From contig OY747707.1 in assembly GCA_963556495.2 (NCBI GenBank), positions 912,501 to 976,500 of the forward strand: 64,000 bases of DNA, given 5' to 3'. The notes below the pieces were generated by a model that saw only the letters and a program-made list of their open reading frames with translations, searched no databases and had not been told where the DNA came from. The stretch is from Valencia hispanica (lineage: Eukaryota > Chordata > Actinopteri > Cyprinodontiformes > Valenciidae). Made by a program: the position numbers and the translations under genes. Of this stretch, positions 34,390 through 47,082 are shown one piece after another (within the stretch, counting starts at the first letter, position 1; the number at the start of each line of letters is the position of its first letter).

Positions 34390-34645
34390 ATGGGGCTGGG
34401 AAATCGTCCCGTAATCGGTTGGTTGCTGGTTCGAATCCCCACTCCGTCCATTTTGGTTGTCGTATCCTTGGACAAAGACACCCGCCTTGCCTGCTGGTGG
34501 TAGCGCCAGTGTCTGGCAGCCTCCCTTCTGTTAGTGGGCCCCAGGGCAGCTGTGGCTACCGCTCGCCACCATCAGCGTGTGAATGACTGAATGTCGTGTA
34601 AAGCGCTTTGTGGTCCTTTGTGGTATGAAGCAGCCTGAAATGACC
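34390..34645 (+). mobile_element. tRNA-derived SINE of a second family
   Basis: B box GGTTCGAATCCCC at 34428-34440 with a weaker A-box region before it. The fish-typical body follows: 'ccttggacaaagacacccgc', 'cttgcctgctggtggtagcg', 'gtgtgaatgactgaatgtcg' and 'taaagcgctttgtgg'. The head is decayed and no target duplication was identified. Confidence 0.75.
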
Positions 34646-36001
34646 GCTAGAGTCTTCCCCCGGTCTGTGTCCTGAGGCTGGGAGCAAGACCTTGGCCCAC
34701 AGCACCATGGATCTGGTTCGCCTGCAGCAGCTTCGTGCCTCTGCTTTGTAAAACATAAATGCTGAATCTTCTAATCTCTGCTGCGTGTTTGTTTCCTGTA
34801 AATGAACTGGGGCTCGGTGTTGGTTCTCCAGGATGGTTTTTATGGCCGTCTCGAGTCCCTCAGTAATTATTTCTGCACCAATTTATCATCCAAGAGAAGC
34901 GAGTTGTGTTTCTCAATAATCGTCCCCCTGTTATCTCTGCCTCCACCGTACGCATCTTCTCCAGCCCAGAAACATTTAAACTGATTTATTCATAAAGCAC
35001 GAAGAACCAACAGCTGCTGCCGTCCTCAGATTAATGTCAGAACTTGGTGCCGGTTCCTCTTCCAGGGTCTGATAGTCCGACCCGATAGCTCGTCTCATCA
35101 CCGCCCTCGGAGGCACCATATGGAGCTATCATGGAGAGCAAACGCCTCACTCTGAGAGGATGATGCAACAAGGCACTGCAGCAAATTATGGGCTGCTGAG
35201 ATGATGACTGCTCTGAGGGCTGTTATCGTAATTAGGAGAGTGGAGCAGAGAGGTCTTCACACACTTCAGCAGCAGCTTATTAGAGTCAGCCTGTTGATGA
35301 TCCTCCAGGAGAGGCTAACGACGGCGGCTAACGGTGGCGGCCATCAGGGCGTTGTTATGTCATCACAGGCAGGATCAATGTGACACGGTGACCATGGTGA
35401 CACTGTAAATAATACTGATACCCAGCTGCAGAACCAAGTTGCTCAGTACTGCGTATTTTAAATGCTGTTGATGGTTCTTCAATGCTAAGAAGAAGAGCAG
35501 GTCTTCCTCCTCCTCCTCTTCCTCTTCAGATTTAGAACCAGAAGCTCTTTAAAGCTCCAGAACCTACAGGAACAATGATGTTCTGGGCTTCATGCTGGAC
35601 TGAAGCTGATCATCTCCATCTCCAGGCTCGGCTGTGATGGTTACTGGGAAACATGGGACTTTTCACCTTTGAGACTTTAACAGAAAAAGTTCCTTATCGT
35701 CGAGGAGGAAGATGAGATATCTGCTGCACTGACCGTTTGACATCATTTACATGACTTATATACAGTATTAGTATTCATACCGGCTTAATAAGCTTCAGGC
35801 TTCAGCAGCTGAGTGCATAATAACGTCTGATTGGATCTAAACAGCTTCAGTGGAGGAAACAGCATCAAGTACTGGATGATGTCCAAATCTAAGCTCCCCT
35901 TAGATCGCCAGCAACCTCTCCATTAAAACTGGGACATTATTACATTAACAACCCGATTTGACAAATGAAAACTAAAGCTGAATGAAAGGTTAATCAGATG
36001 G
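34646..36001. other. No feature seen
   Basis: No repeat family or exon recognised. ORFs here are below 70 codons and without motifs. Confidence 0.4.
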
Positions 36002-36009
36002 AGGACGAC

Positions 36010-36048
<39 letters not shown>

Positions 36049-36051
36049 CAT
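36002..36051 (+). repeat. GAT microsatellite
   Basis: About 14 GAT units with minor variation at the start. Confidence 0.93.
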
Positions 36052-36117
36052 GAATAAAACAAGATTAAAATGTGAAGATCAGGGACCTTCAGGGCTGGTT
36101 TCCAGCATGACGTGAAC

Positions 36118-36497
36118 ATCATGAGCCTCCAGAGATTCTCTTCTCTGGAGGTTCCCTGGAGGTTCTTTTTTTTGGAGGTTCTCTTATCTGGAGGTTCTCT
36201 TCTCTGGAGGTTCTCTTCTCTTAAGGTTGTCTGGAGGTTCTCTTCTCTTAAGGTTGTCTGGAGGTTCTCTTCTCTGGAGGTTCTCTTATCTGGAGGTTCT
36301 CTTCTCTGGAGGTTCTCTTCTCTTAAGGTTGTCTGGAGGTTCTCTTCTCTGGAGGTTCTCTTCTCTGGAGGTTCTCTTCTCTTAAGGTTGTCTGGAGGTT
36401 CTCTTCTCTGGAGGTTCTCTTATCTGGAGGTTCTCTTCTCTGGAGGTTCTCTTCTCTGGAGGTTCTCTTCTCTTAAGGTTCTCTGGAGGTTTTCTTG
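36118..36497 (+). repeat. GGAGGTTCTCTTCTCT minisatellite
   Basis: Units of about 16 bp (ggaggttctcttctct), with variants ending TTATCT and an alternate word, 'taaggttgtct', inserted at intervals. The open frame across it is a translation of the repeat. Confidence 0.93.
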
Positions 36498-37019
36498 AGT
36501 AATCTGTTTTTATAACGGTTTTGAATCAGGTTACAATTGTGCACCCACAATAATTTCAAACAGAACGAGCACTAAGCCAAATCTTTTGCTAGTGTCTGTA
36601 TTCAATGTTTTTTAATTTTACGAGCAACCAACTCCATGTAGCAGCTTTACACCTGTGTGACGTCACAGAGGTCATACCAACAGGAATGCTGAGTAGAAAC
36701 ATGATGGTCTTCAGAGTCTAAACACCTGAATAGTTTAAGACTAATTAGCACCCAATGGTTTGTGTTCAAACCCATTCACAATGCAAAGCAAAAGTGAAGA
36801 CAAAATATTATTTGGAGGAAGTAATGTGTCATTGAATAATTTGAAATGAATTAGAAATTAGAAATCAATAACCTTTTGGAAAATCGATTTTATTTGAAGG
36901 ATCAGTCGCCGCAGTGATAGATCTTATTTTAGTATTTTGGCAGTTCAAAAACGACTTGAATGATAAGTTTTGGATGTTTAAACTATCTATTTTACAGCTG
37001 ATCTGTATTTTTTATACCG

Positions 37020-37980
37020 TAAATAAAGCAGTCTGCAAAAGCAGGCTGCAGTAAAGAGAAACGATAGGCGTGTTTCCACTATCGGAACAAGCGTGCAGAG
37101 GTATTTATAGCATTTCACGCAGGCTAAGGATCACTCTGTTTAGCTTAGCACCAGAGAAGAAAGGAAGACTTCGATGGAATGGAGGAACTAATGTTGCTCG
37201 ATTAAATGACTCTTTCTATCGGTCTATAACTTGTGAAAAACACTAATTATACCACAGGACGAACGGCCTGTTTGTACCCAAACAATTGAAGAATGAAATC
37301 TTACAAATGCAGCAAAACGAGTGAAATAGACATTCAAAACAATTCTTAAATTGTTTATCCTAAGCTAAATTATCTCTGCCCAGACACAACCTTACCTGAA
37401 CGATCCTTAGATCTCCATAGAAGAGTGACTCCGTTGTCTGGAAAGACTCAGGGATAAAGGGAAAGCAGCTGTGGTTAGCTGGCCGACTAGCAGCAGCTGC
37501 ATGTGGTCCTGCTAGCAGTGAGGCCTTGGGGGTTGCGTAGCTAGCTAGCCACCATTAGCTCGGAACGTCGTCGTCCTGTCAGCTCGGCTCAGGGAGCAGC
37601 TTTCAGCTCGGCAGCTTCGGTAAGCTGTTCTCCTCTCCCACAGCGGGGCGTCGGCAAAGAGAGGCTCTTTCTCTTTGGTGGAATCTGGAATTCAAATCTT
37701 CCTTCTGCAGAGTTTTTAACATGTCAGGTTCAGGATTTATTCCATCAATCGGAAAACAGTTACCTGATCCACGATCAGCAGGCTGTGCGTGTTTTTTGGA
37801 GTTCCAAACCTCGGCAGGGAAGTCGAAGTGTGCGCGTTGATTTCTCTCCCGATGAGAGCCTGGTAAAGAGAGCGAGCTCAGGGGAGCACTTAGTTTTATC
37901 TGGTAAAGCTCAGGTTAATGCAGTGCATTGTGGGATTATTAATCCATACAGGAGGAGGTCTTTGTAGTCCAGGTCTGTCA
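37020..37980 (-). repeat. Unclassified interspersed repeat, copy B
   Basis: Inverted relative to copy A at 7560-8000; the clearest shared stretch is about 37200-37440. On the minus strand a consensus donor, CAG|GTAAGG (about 37398-37390), follows a CpG-rich leader (about 37400-37700). Further upstream, TAAAAC and AATAAA-like signals lie near 37893 and 37740. The layout resembles the LTR, leader and splice donor of a provirus, but no coding text or primer site was identified. Confidence 0.55.
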
Positions 37981-39544
37981 TCACAGCTGTGGCACAACAT
38001 CAGGGAATGTTCCTGACCTGATGCTATGAACTATGAACAGTCAGATGACTTTCTGGAGTTTTGAAAACTGACTTTTAAGAAAATCTGCATTAAAAGTAAA
38101 ACTTTAAAATATTTTATTAAATCAGCATAATTTATATTTTGTGTGTTTTGGGGGCATTAATTTGTGAAGCTCTCTTTAGTCCACCCTGAGGGATGTTGCC
38201 CAGAGCAAAATAACCTTTGCAGCCATGAAAAAGGATTTTCCTATTTTCCTGTGTTTTATTATTAATCTCAGCAGCTTTCCTTTTGTCTTAGATGATTAAA
38301 CGTGGCTGCAGCTCATTAATGTGTAATATCTTGTAGTGTAATGTATAATACTCTGCTGTAGCAGGGTGGTGTTTGCTAGATATTACCCAGTTTTTGTGGC
38401 TGTAGCTGCAGCCATGTCCGACTCACTCAGAATGTCGGTCCAACTTGGTTCTGGAGATTAAAACAATGAAAATAATCCTGATCCAGAACAATGTCTCTTT
38501 ATTCTGTCTCAGAGTTTCCTCGTTGCGAGTTTCCTTCACAGGTTGCATGTGCAAACTAAACCAGATGACCTATGAACAGGCTGCAGGAGTGAGGTGGAGG
38601 CACAATAAATCCTCCGAGTGTCTGGTTCAGGACGGGTGTAGTGGCCGTCTGATGTTCTCCCTGACCCTCCAGTCATCTGTAGGGGGCTGTAATCACAGCG
38701 AGGAGAAGATGAAAGCAGCAGGTAATCAGACATTGTTAGAACATGTAAATGACCGGCTTCTGCTTTCCCAACAAAGACTCTCTGCTCTGCGATGGACTCT
38801 GCAGGCTGAGGAAGCTGTTTCCCCTTCAAAGCAAACAGAACCTAATTGATTTCTCCCCGTCCTCGGCGAGAGCTTCAAAGAAGATGTTCCTCCTACTGAG
38901 CCGAGTCGTCTCACTGAGGCGGACCAAATCCTCCGTGCTGCGTGTGTGATCCGGTCCCCAGCGGATGGGTAGTTAATTAAATCCTCTAAAAAGACAATTA
39001 AACTCTTCAATCAAATCCTCTGGGTATATTTGGACTGGAGTTGTTCCAATTCTCCGTTAAAACGGCTGATTAATGACATCGATTACCCGCCGAGCTCATT
39101 CACACGTTTTTATGTTGGCTTAAAACTTGAGCAGAGATGGAGCCGGGAGGACAGGAAACTCTGATACTCATCACAACAAACTGCTTTTATTTACTTCTAA
39201 AAGGAGTTAAAGGCACCTCGGCTAAACATTGGCACCATTAGATAGATTATATCTATTCAGTGGGAAAAAAGTTCTGCTGTTGGAAATCATTCTTTCTATA
39301 AAATCATCAGTGACCCACCTTCTGACACCCATGGAACAACTGGCTTTTTATCTCTAAACTCTGACTTAATCATCCATTACTTCCTTTTTTCCTAGAATGT
39401 AAATAAGACCTATGTCCTACTCAAAATGGGAAAGACCGGAGCACATGACACATAGTATTTATGAGACAGAACAGCTGCTGGACTAATCTGTCCTCACATC
39501 TACAGGCAGAACTTTCTGACCTTTGTCCTTCAGGGTCAACATTA
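37981..39544. other. No supported feature
   Basis: A 134-codon open stretch (38445-38849) has no recognisable motif and overlaps equally long minus-strand frames. Otherwise nothing is seen. Confidence 0.4.
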
Positions 39545-39995
39545 AAGGGGACATATAATGCAAATCAAACTTTTTTCATCATTCTGTGTTTCCATCTGGG
39601 TCTCTGCTATAAACACTCCAAACATGGATAAAAACCATCCATCCATTTATAAGAACATTTTTGCTGTCAGAAATCTACAAGCCGTTTGAAAAAGGGCCTC
39701 ATGGTGACGTCACAAAAGGTGGAATTTGCATATAACCGCCCCTCACCGGACAAACCCCGCCCCTTGCCGGACAAACCCCGCCCTCCAATTTCATGCCATT
39801 CTCATGTGTGGCAAACCTGACGCCTGGTAACAAGATGGGTGGGCGTGGTCTACGACCGCTAATTTGCATAAAAGTGACAGCGCCTCTAAACGGCTCATTC
39901 TGAAAAGGAGTGAAATAATCGAGGACTGATCTGGTGAGATCGCTTTATGTGAGAGGGATTTGGTGCAAAGAGACCATAGAACTGTTATAACTGGT
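39545..39995 (+). mobile_element. Fish dispersed non-autonomous repeat
   Basis: 'aaaggggacatataatgcaa' through 'ctcatggtgacgtcacaaaa', two 'ggacaaaccccgcc' units and 'taatttgcataaaagtgaca'. This is a very common teleost interspersed element. It has no coding capacity. Confidence 0.6.
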
Positions 39996-40026
39996 TTAAA
40001 AGAAAAGGTCTCAGTGTAACCAAACC

Positions 40027-40061
40027 CAGGACCAGGTCCAGGTCCAGGTCCAGGTCCAGGT
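40027..40061 (+). repeat. CCAGGT hexanucleotide repeat
   Basis: About five CCAGGT units. Confidence 0.9.
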
Positions 40062-41428
40062 TGGACTCCTCCACCCACTGCTCCTTGTTTCTGGTGTTCA
40101 TGGTCAGGATGTTCATGGAGAGGAAGCAGTCAGGTCTGGGAACCTCAGGGTCTCATCTCTGGTTTTCAAAGATGATCTGGTTCTGTTGGCATCTTCAGGA
40201 CTTGACCTTCATCGTGCTCATCAGTCACCGGCGGTGCATCAAAGCTCCAGTCCTCACCTCTGGTTGAAGATATGGACCATGACCAGTAGCAGAACTGTTG
40301 CTCCTCCATGTTAACATCTGCTAGCTGAGGGAACATCTGGCCCGGGCGAGTGGGAGGAACTCTTGGGGCTGGGAATGCTGGGAATGCTGGGAGGTCCTTC
40401 TGGAAGAACAGGAGAGTGTTGGTGGGGAGAGGGATGTGAAGGTTTTCCTTGAACTTCACAACCTGATGTCACACATGCAGAAAACTTTATAAGGTCCACC
40501 TAACCAGAACCGGGTTGGGCCTATTCCTCCAGAACCGCCTTAATTCTTCACACCAGAGGTCCAACAAGGTGGCAGAAACATCAGTCAGAGGTTCTGGTCC
40601 AAACTGACTTGACAGCCCAACCCAAAGATGTTCTGCTGGACTGAGATCTGGTGAACAAGAACCCAGTTTGGGATGATGTGATCTTTGTGACACGGAGCAG
40701 CACCCTGTCGTCGGTGGTCCTAAAGAGGTGGAGATGGTCAGCAGCTGTAATCAGGAAGGCGGTGGGCTTCAGATGATGCTCCTGGTGTGTTCCTCTGCTG
40801 CTGTAGAACATCTGCTCCAAGCTTCCACATCCACAGATGGGGTTCTGCAGACCTTGGTGGGAACCAGTGGGCATTAGAGCTCCTGGTGCCTTTCTATCCT
40901 TTGACCTCTGACCTCACTCTGGCCAGAAGACCATGGAAGAATGGATAGAGCTACTGTCCTGCATCATCTAGATGCATCCTTCTCCAACACACCTGAATCA
41001 GATAAATGTCTCCTTAGCAGGTGGAGGGAGGAGGAGCAGGAGGAAGCTGATGGAGGAAGCTGATGGATGAAGCTTGGAGTCAGGTGTGTTGGAGAAGAGA
41101 AGCATCTTCTAGCTCTGGAGGACTGGACTTGGAAGCTGGGATGTGATTTATTCAGAGAGGAAGCAGAAGCAGATGTTCTCTCCTGTTACTCATCCAGTAA
41201 AACATGAACGAATGATTGCTGTGATAAGAGTGGTGACCACCAGGGGGAGCCGTTCAGCGGGATTTATGTCACATTGGAGGAGGTTTGATCCAGCTGCTGT
41301 CCAACCGGCTGGGAGACGCTTTAATAAACTTTTTAAAAAATGAGAGAGGGAAAAATTATTTCACAAGTAAACAGATTAAACTTCATTAAAATAGAACAAG
41401 GATTTTAAAAAGTCTGAAGTTCCTAAGA
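40062..41428. other. No supported feature
   Basis: The 40480-40880 stretch contains text reminiscent of decayed Tc1 sequence on the minus strand (a SPDLSPAEHLW-like string near 40620-40650). The rest is unassigned. Confidence 0.35.
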
Positions 41429-44400
41429 AGTCCTGCTAGAACCTGGACCATAGTCCTGCTAGAACCCGGTCCATAGTCCTGCTAGAACCTGGTCCATAGT
41501 CCTGCTAGAACCTGGACCATAGTCCTGCTAGAACCCGGTCCATGTAGTCCTGCTAGAACCCGGTCCATGTAGTCCTGCTAGAACCCGGTCCATAGTCCTG
41601 CTAGAACCCGGTCCATGTAGTCCTGCTAGAACCCGGTTCATGTAGTCCTGCTAGAACCCGGTCCATGTAGTCCTGCTAGAACCCGGTCCATGTAGTCCTG
41701 CTAGAACCCGGTCCATGTAGTCCTGCTAGAACACGGTCCATGTAGTCCTGCTAGAACCTGGTCCATAGTCCTGCTAGAACCCGGTCCACGTAGTCCTGCT
41801 AGAACCTGGTCCATAGTCCTACTAGAACCCGGTCCATAGTCCTGTTAGAACCCGGTCCATGTAGTCCTGCTAGAACCCGGTCCATGTAGTCCTGCTAGAA
41901 CCCGGTCCATAGTCCTGCTAGAACCCGGTCCATGTAGTCCTGCTAGAACACGGTCCATGTAGTCCTGCTAGAACCCGGTCCATGTAGTCCTGCTAGAACC
42001 TGGTCCATAGTCCTGCTAGAACCCGGTCCATGTAGTCCTGCTAGAACCTGGTCCATAGTCCTGCTAGAACCTGGACCATAGTCCTACTAGAACCCGGTCA
42101 ATAGTCCTGCTAGAACCCGGTCCATGTAGTCCTACTAGAACCCAGTCCATAGTCCTACTAGAACCCGGTCCATAGTCCTGCTTGAACCCGGTCCATGTAG
42201 TCCTACTAGAACCCGGTCCATGTAGTCCTACTAGAACCCAGTCCATAGTCCTACTAGAACCCAGTCCATAGTCCTACTAGAACCCGGTCCATCATCCTGC
42301 TAGAACCCGGTCCATGTAGTTCTACTGGAACCCGGTCAACGTAGTCCTGCTAGAACCCGGTCCATAGTCCTACTAGAACCCGGTCCATCGTCCTGCTAGA
42401 ACCCGCTCCATGTAGTCCTACTAGAACCCGGTCCATAGTCCTGCTAAAACCCGGTCCATAGTCCTACTAGAACCCGGTCCATAGTCCAACTAGAACCCGG
42501 TCCATAGCCCTTCTAGAACCCGGTCCATGTAGTCCTGCTAGAACCCGGTCCATAGTCCTGCTAGAACCCGGTACATGTAGTCCTACTAGAACCCAGTCCA
42601 TAGTCCTACTAGAACCCCGTCCATCGTCCTGCTAGAACCCGCTCCATGTAGTCCTACTAGAACCCGGTCGATAGTCCTACTAGAACCCGGTCTATGTAGT
42701 CCTACTAGAACCCGGTCCATGTAGTCCTACTAGAACCCGGTCCATGTAGTCCTGCTAGAACCCGGTCCATAGTCCTACTAGAACCCGGTCCATGTAGTCC
42801 TGCTAGAACCCGGTCCATAGTCCTACTAGAACCCGGTCCATGTAGTCCTACTAGAACCCGGTCCATAGTCCTACTAGAACCTGGTCCATGTAGTCCTGCT
42901 AGAACCCGGTCCATAGTCCTACTAGAACCCCGTACATTGTCCTGCTAGAACCCGCTCCATGTAGTCCTACTAGAACCCGGTCCATGTAGTCCTGCTAGAA
43001 CCCGGTCCATAGTCCTACTAGAACCCCGTCCATTGTCCTGCTAGAACCCGCTCCATGTAGTCCAACTAGAACCCGGTCCATAGTCCTGCTAGAACCCGGT
43101 CCATGTAGTCCTACTAGAACCCGGTCGATAGTCCTACTAGAACCCGGTCTATGTAGTCCTGCTAGAACCCGGTCCATGTAGTCCTACTAGAACCCGGTCC
43201 ATGTAGTCCTGCTAGAACCCGGTCCATAGTCCTACTAGAACCCGGTCCATGTAGTCCTGCTAGAACCCGGTCCATGTAGTTCTGCTAGAACCTGGTCCAT
43301 AGTCCTACTAGAACCCGGTCCATGTAGTCCTACTAGAACCCGGTCCATGTAGTCCTACTAGAACCCGGTCCATGTAGTCCTACTAGAACCCGGTCCATGT
43401 AGTCCTACTAGAACCCGGTCCATAGTCCTACTAGAACCCGGTCCATGTAGTCCTGCTAGAACCCGGTCCATGTAGTTCTGCTAGAACCTGGTCCATAGTC
43501 CTACTAGAACCCGGTCCATGTAGTCCTACTAGAACCCGGTCCATGTAGTCCTGCTAGAACCCGGTCCATAGTCCTACTAGAACCCGGTCCATGTAGTCCT
43601 ACTAGAACCCGGTCCATGTAGTCCTACTAGAACCTGGTCCATGTAGTCCTACTAGAACCCGGTCCATAGTCCTACTAGAACCAGGTCCATGTAGTCCTAC
43701 TAGAACCCGGTCCGTAGTCCTACTAGAACCAGGTCCATGTAGTCCTACTAGAACCCGGTCCATGTAGTCCTGCTAGAACACGGTCCATGTAGTCCTACTA
43801 GAACCCGGTCCATGTAGTCCTACTAGAACCCGGTCTATGTAGTCCTGCTAGAACCCGCTCTATGTAGTCCTACTAGAACCCGGTCCATGTAGTCCTACTA
43901 GAACCCGGTCCATGTAGTCCTACTAGAACCTGGTCCATGTAGTCCTACTAGAACCAGGTCCATAGTCCTACTAGAACCAGGTCCATGTAGTCCTACTAGA
44001 ACCCGGTCGATAGTCCTACTAGAACCAGGTCCATGTAGTCCTACTAGAACCCGGTCCATGTAGTCCTGCTAGAACACGGTCCATGTAGTCCTACTAGAAC
44101 CCGGTCCATGTAGTCCTACTAGAACCTGGTCCATGTAGTCCTACTAGAACCCAGTCGATAGTCCTACTAGAACCCGGTCCATGTAGTCCTACTAGAACCC
44201 GGTCCATGTAGTCCTACTAGAACCCGGTCCATGTAGTCCTACTAGAACCCGGTCCATGTAGTCCTACTAGAACCTGGTCCATGTAGTCCTACTAGAACCC
44301 GGTCGATAGTCCTACTAGAACCAGGTCCATGTAGTCCTACTAGAACCCGGTCCATGTAGTCCTGCTAGAACACGGTCCATGTAGTCCTACTAGAACCCGG

Positions 44401-45494
44401 TCCATGTAGTCCTACTAGAACCTGGTCCATGTAGTCCTACTAGAACCCGGTCCATAGTCCTACTAGAACCAGGTCCATGTAGTCCTACTAGAACCCGGTC
44501 CGTAGTCCTACTAGAACCAGGTCCATGTAGTCCTACTAGAACCCGGTCCATGTAGTCCTGCTAGAACACGGTCCATGTAGTCCTACTAGAACCCGGTCCA
44601 TGTAGTCCTACTAGAACCCGGTCCATGTAGTCCTACTAGAACCCGGTCCATAGTCCTACTAGAACCCGGTCCATGTAGTCCTACTAGAACCCGGTCCATA
44701 GTCCTACTAGAACCCGGTCCATGTAGTCCTACTAGAACCCGGTCCATGTAGTCCTACTAGAACCTGGTCCATGTAGTCCTACTAGAACCCGGTCGATAGT
44801 CCTACTAGAACCAGGTCCATGTAGTCCTACTAGAACCCGGTCCATGTAGTCCTGCTAGAACCCGGTCCATGTAGTCCTACTAGAACCCGGTCCATGTAGT
44901 CCTACTAGAACCCGGTCCATAGTCCTACTAGAACCCGGTCCATGTAGTCCTACTAGAACCCGGTCCATGTAGTCCTACTAGAACCCGGTCCATGTAGTCC
45001 TACTAGAACCCGGTCCATGTAGTCCTGCTAGAACCCGGTCCATAGTCCTACTAGAACCCGGTCCATGTAGTCCTACTAGAACCCGGTCCATAATCCTACT
45101 AGAACCCGGTCCATGTAGTCCTACTAGTACCCGGTCCATGTAGTCCATGTAATCCTACAAGAACCCGGTCGATAGTCCTACTAGAACCAGGTCCATGTAG
45201 TCCTACTAGAACCCGGTCCATGTAGTCCTGCTAGAACACGGTCCATGTAGTCCTACTAGAACCCGGTCCATGTAGTCCTACTAGAACCCAGTCGATAGTC
45301 CTACTAGAACCAGGTCCATGTAGTCCTACTAGAACCCGGTTCATAGTCCTACTAGAACCCGGTCCATGTAGTCCTACTAGAACCCGGTCCATGTAGTCCT
45401 ACTAGAACCCGGTCCATGTAGTCCTGCTAGAACCCGGTCCATAGTCTTACTAGAACCCGGTCCATGTAGTCCTACTAGAACCCGGTCCATGTAG
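41429..45494. repeat. 4-kb minisatellite with 23/25-bp units
   Basis: About 165-170 tandem units of agtcctactagaacccggtccat, with or without an added GT (25 versus 23 bp). The left 650 bp uses almost only the CTGCTAG variant; further right CTACTAG predominates. Marked unit combinations recur: an AGGTCCATG unit, two units later an AACACGG unit. The AGGT landmark is at 43731, 44027, 44323, 44519, 44813 and 45189, so part of the array has a higher-order period of about 295 bp. ORFs across it are repeat translations. Confidence 0.96.
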
Positions 45495-45731
45495 CAGAGA
45501 CCCTCTCTAGAATCAGCCCCAGAAGTATCATCCTACCTCCTGCCAGGGTCGGCTGGTTCTAGTTCTGGTTCTGGTGTCTGTGTGCCATCCTCTCCGCTCC
45601 ACCTGTAGCTGGTTCTGGTTTTCATCCCAGGCATAAATGAACCAGAACTCTGTAGATTAAAAGTCCATCCTGTGAGGAACTTTAGTGTTTCTGATGTTCT
45701 GAGTTTATTTTCTGCCTCCTTGTTTGCAGAA

Positions 45732-45747
45732 CCCCCCCCCCCCCCCC
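45732..45747 (+). repeat. Poly(C) run of 16
   Basis: Sixteen C followed by TCAG; it could act as a pyrimidine tract, but no exon is supported. Confidence 0.93.
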
Positions 45748-46429
45748 TCAGGATTTCCTGCGGTCGCCCCTGGTTACCGCTCCTCATTGCGCACGCACCT
45801 TTCTCCACGCAGCAGCAGGATCCATCAGAGGCGGTTGCGCGCTTCACGGAGCAGATCCTAAAGCAGCTCGGATCATCTCACTCTGTGGACCTGGTGGCTT
45901 TTCTTCCTTCCAGCTTGGATCGGATGGTTGGACACTTTGGATCAGAACATGAACCAGACGGCTTCCGTATCCCATCAGGTGAAATGCCAGTCCACAAAAA
46001 CCATCAAGGTAAGCTTCCTCACTCCAATTCCTCTGCTGTATCTGAGCTTGGAGATCATCATCTTCATCACCATCATCAGCAGCAGCAGTTCTGTGATGGA
46101 TGGAAAGTTCAGCGGGCTTTTGGTGGCGCTAGTTGCGCATTGACGCTCCGCTCTCGGTCTCCTTCCTGAAAGTTGCGGCTCCTGGAGAAACATCTGAGCA
46201 GATCTCCAGGAATCTTCTGGTGGTTGAAGAGCTGAGATGGAGAGAGGAGATCGGTGCAGACATTTCATTCATGTCACGTCCCGGTTCCTGCTGGGAGAGG
46301 TTCGCTTCAGTTCGGTTCGTTCTCAGAAACTCCAGAGTCCAGAGGTTCTGTTAGAAGGTTCTGGTTCTGGTTGCTGTTGAGATGGAGAAGAGATCTAGTT
46401 TAAACTCTGTGTGTGTTAGAGATGAGGGG

Positions 46430-46760
46430 AATACTGACTCTTGCTCCCATCACGATGCAGAACCGCCGTCCGTCCAGAACCGTCCGTCCGCTGCACAATC
46501 CGCATTGTTCCTGCGCCAAAGTGAAAACGTGCAAATTGTGAAATCTGCGCACCAGGCGCAGTTAGTTCGCGGCTGATTGCCACTCAGCGTGTCCGTGTTT
46601 GGGCGCTTTTAAAGTCGCTGATCTGGACCCGACAGACCGGGCAGAGGGATCGGTTCTGCTCCGGTTCTGCATCACTCCCCCCCGCAGCTGTTCGGTTCCG
46701 GACGGGCTGGAAGGAGGCTTAGAGGCGTTCGGTTCGGGATTGTAGAGGAGTTGATGGAGC
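46430..46760. promoter_or_regulatory. CpG-rich stretch, possible promoter
   Basis: Locally rich in CpG compared with its surroundings, with GTCCGTCC repeats near 46470-46490 and GCGCC/GGCGC motifs. An upstream piece (45914-46009) sits between an acceptor-like TTCCTTCCAG and a consensus AAG|GTAAGC donor at 46010. Neither open frame of that piece is recognisable. A host promoter or untranslated first exon is possible. Confidence 0.25.
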
Positions 46761-46899
46761 TTTTTGGGTTCCTGATCCAGTTTGATCAGTGAGGCTGGTT
46801 CTGTTTTGTCTCCAACTCACATCATTCTTCCTAAATCATGAGTTCATCAGAAACATTTTGTCTCATCAGAACCTCAGAACCACCAGCACTGGTTCTGAA

Positions 46900-47030
46900 C
46901 TGGAAGGAGGGAGCAGTCTGACTCTGCTCATCACCCTGAACACACCATCATCACGGTGAAACATGGTGGTGGCAGCATCAGGCTGTGGGGAGGCTTTTAT
47001 TCAGCGCCACCAAACTGTTGAACTGGTTTT
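46900..47030 (+). pseudogene. Tc1 transposase scrap
   Basis: 'tgaaacatggtggtggcagc' (46957-46976) encodes the conserved KHGGG-type glycine box; flanking text is decayed. Confidence 0.5.
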
Positions 47031-47082
47031 ACTGGGAGTGTTTCCCATTTATCTGGAATCCACCAGTTTAAAATACTTTAAC

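Noticed and set aside
34428..34440. B box as part of a tRNA gene
   Set aside because: Followed by the body of a known type of fish SINE; no acceptor stem.
36112..36498. 128-codon ORF
   Set aside because: Translation of the GGAGGTTCTCTTCTCT minisatellite.
38445..38849. 134-codon ORF
   Set aside because: No motif, comparable frames on the other strand, no splice or promoter evidence.
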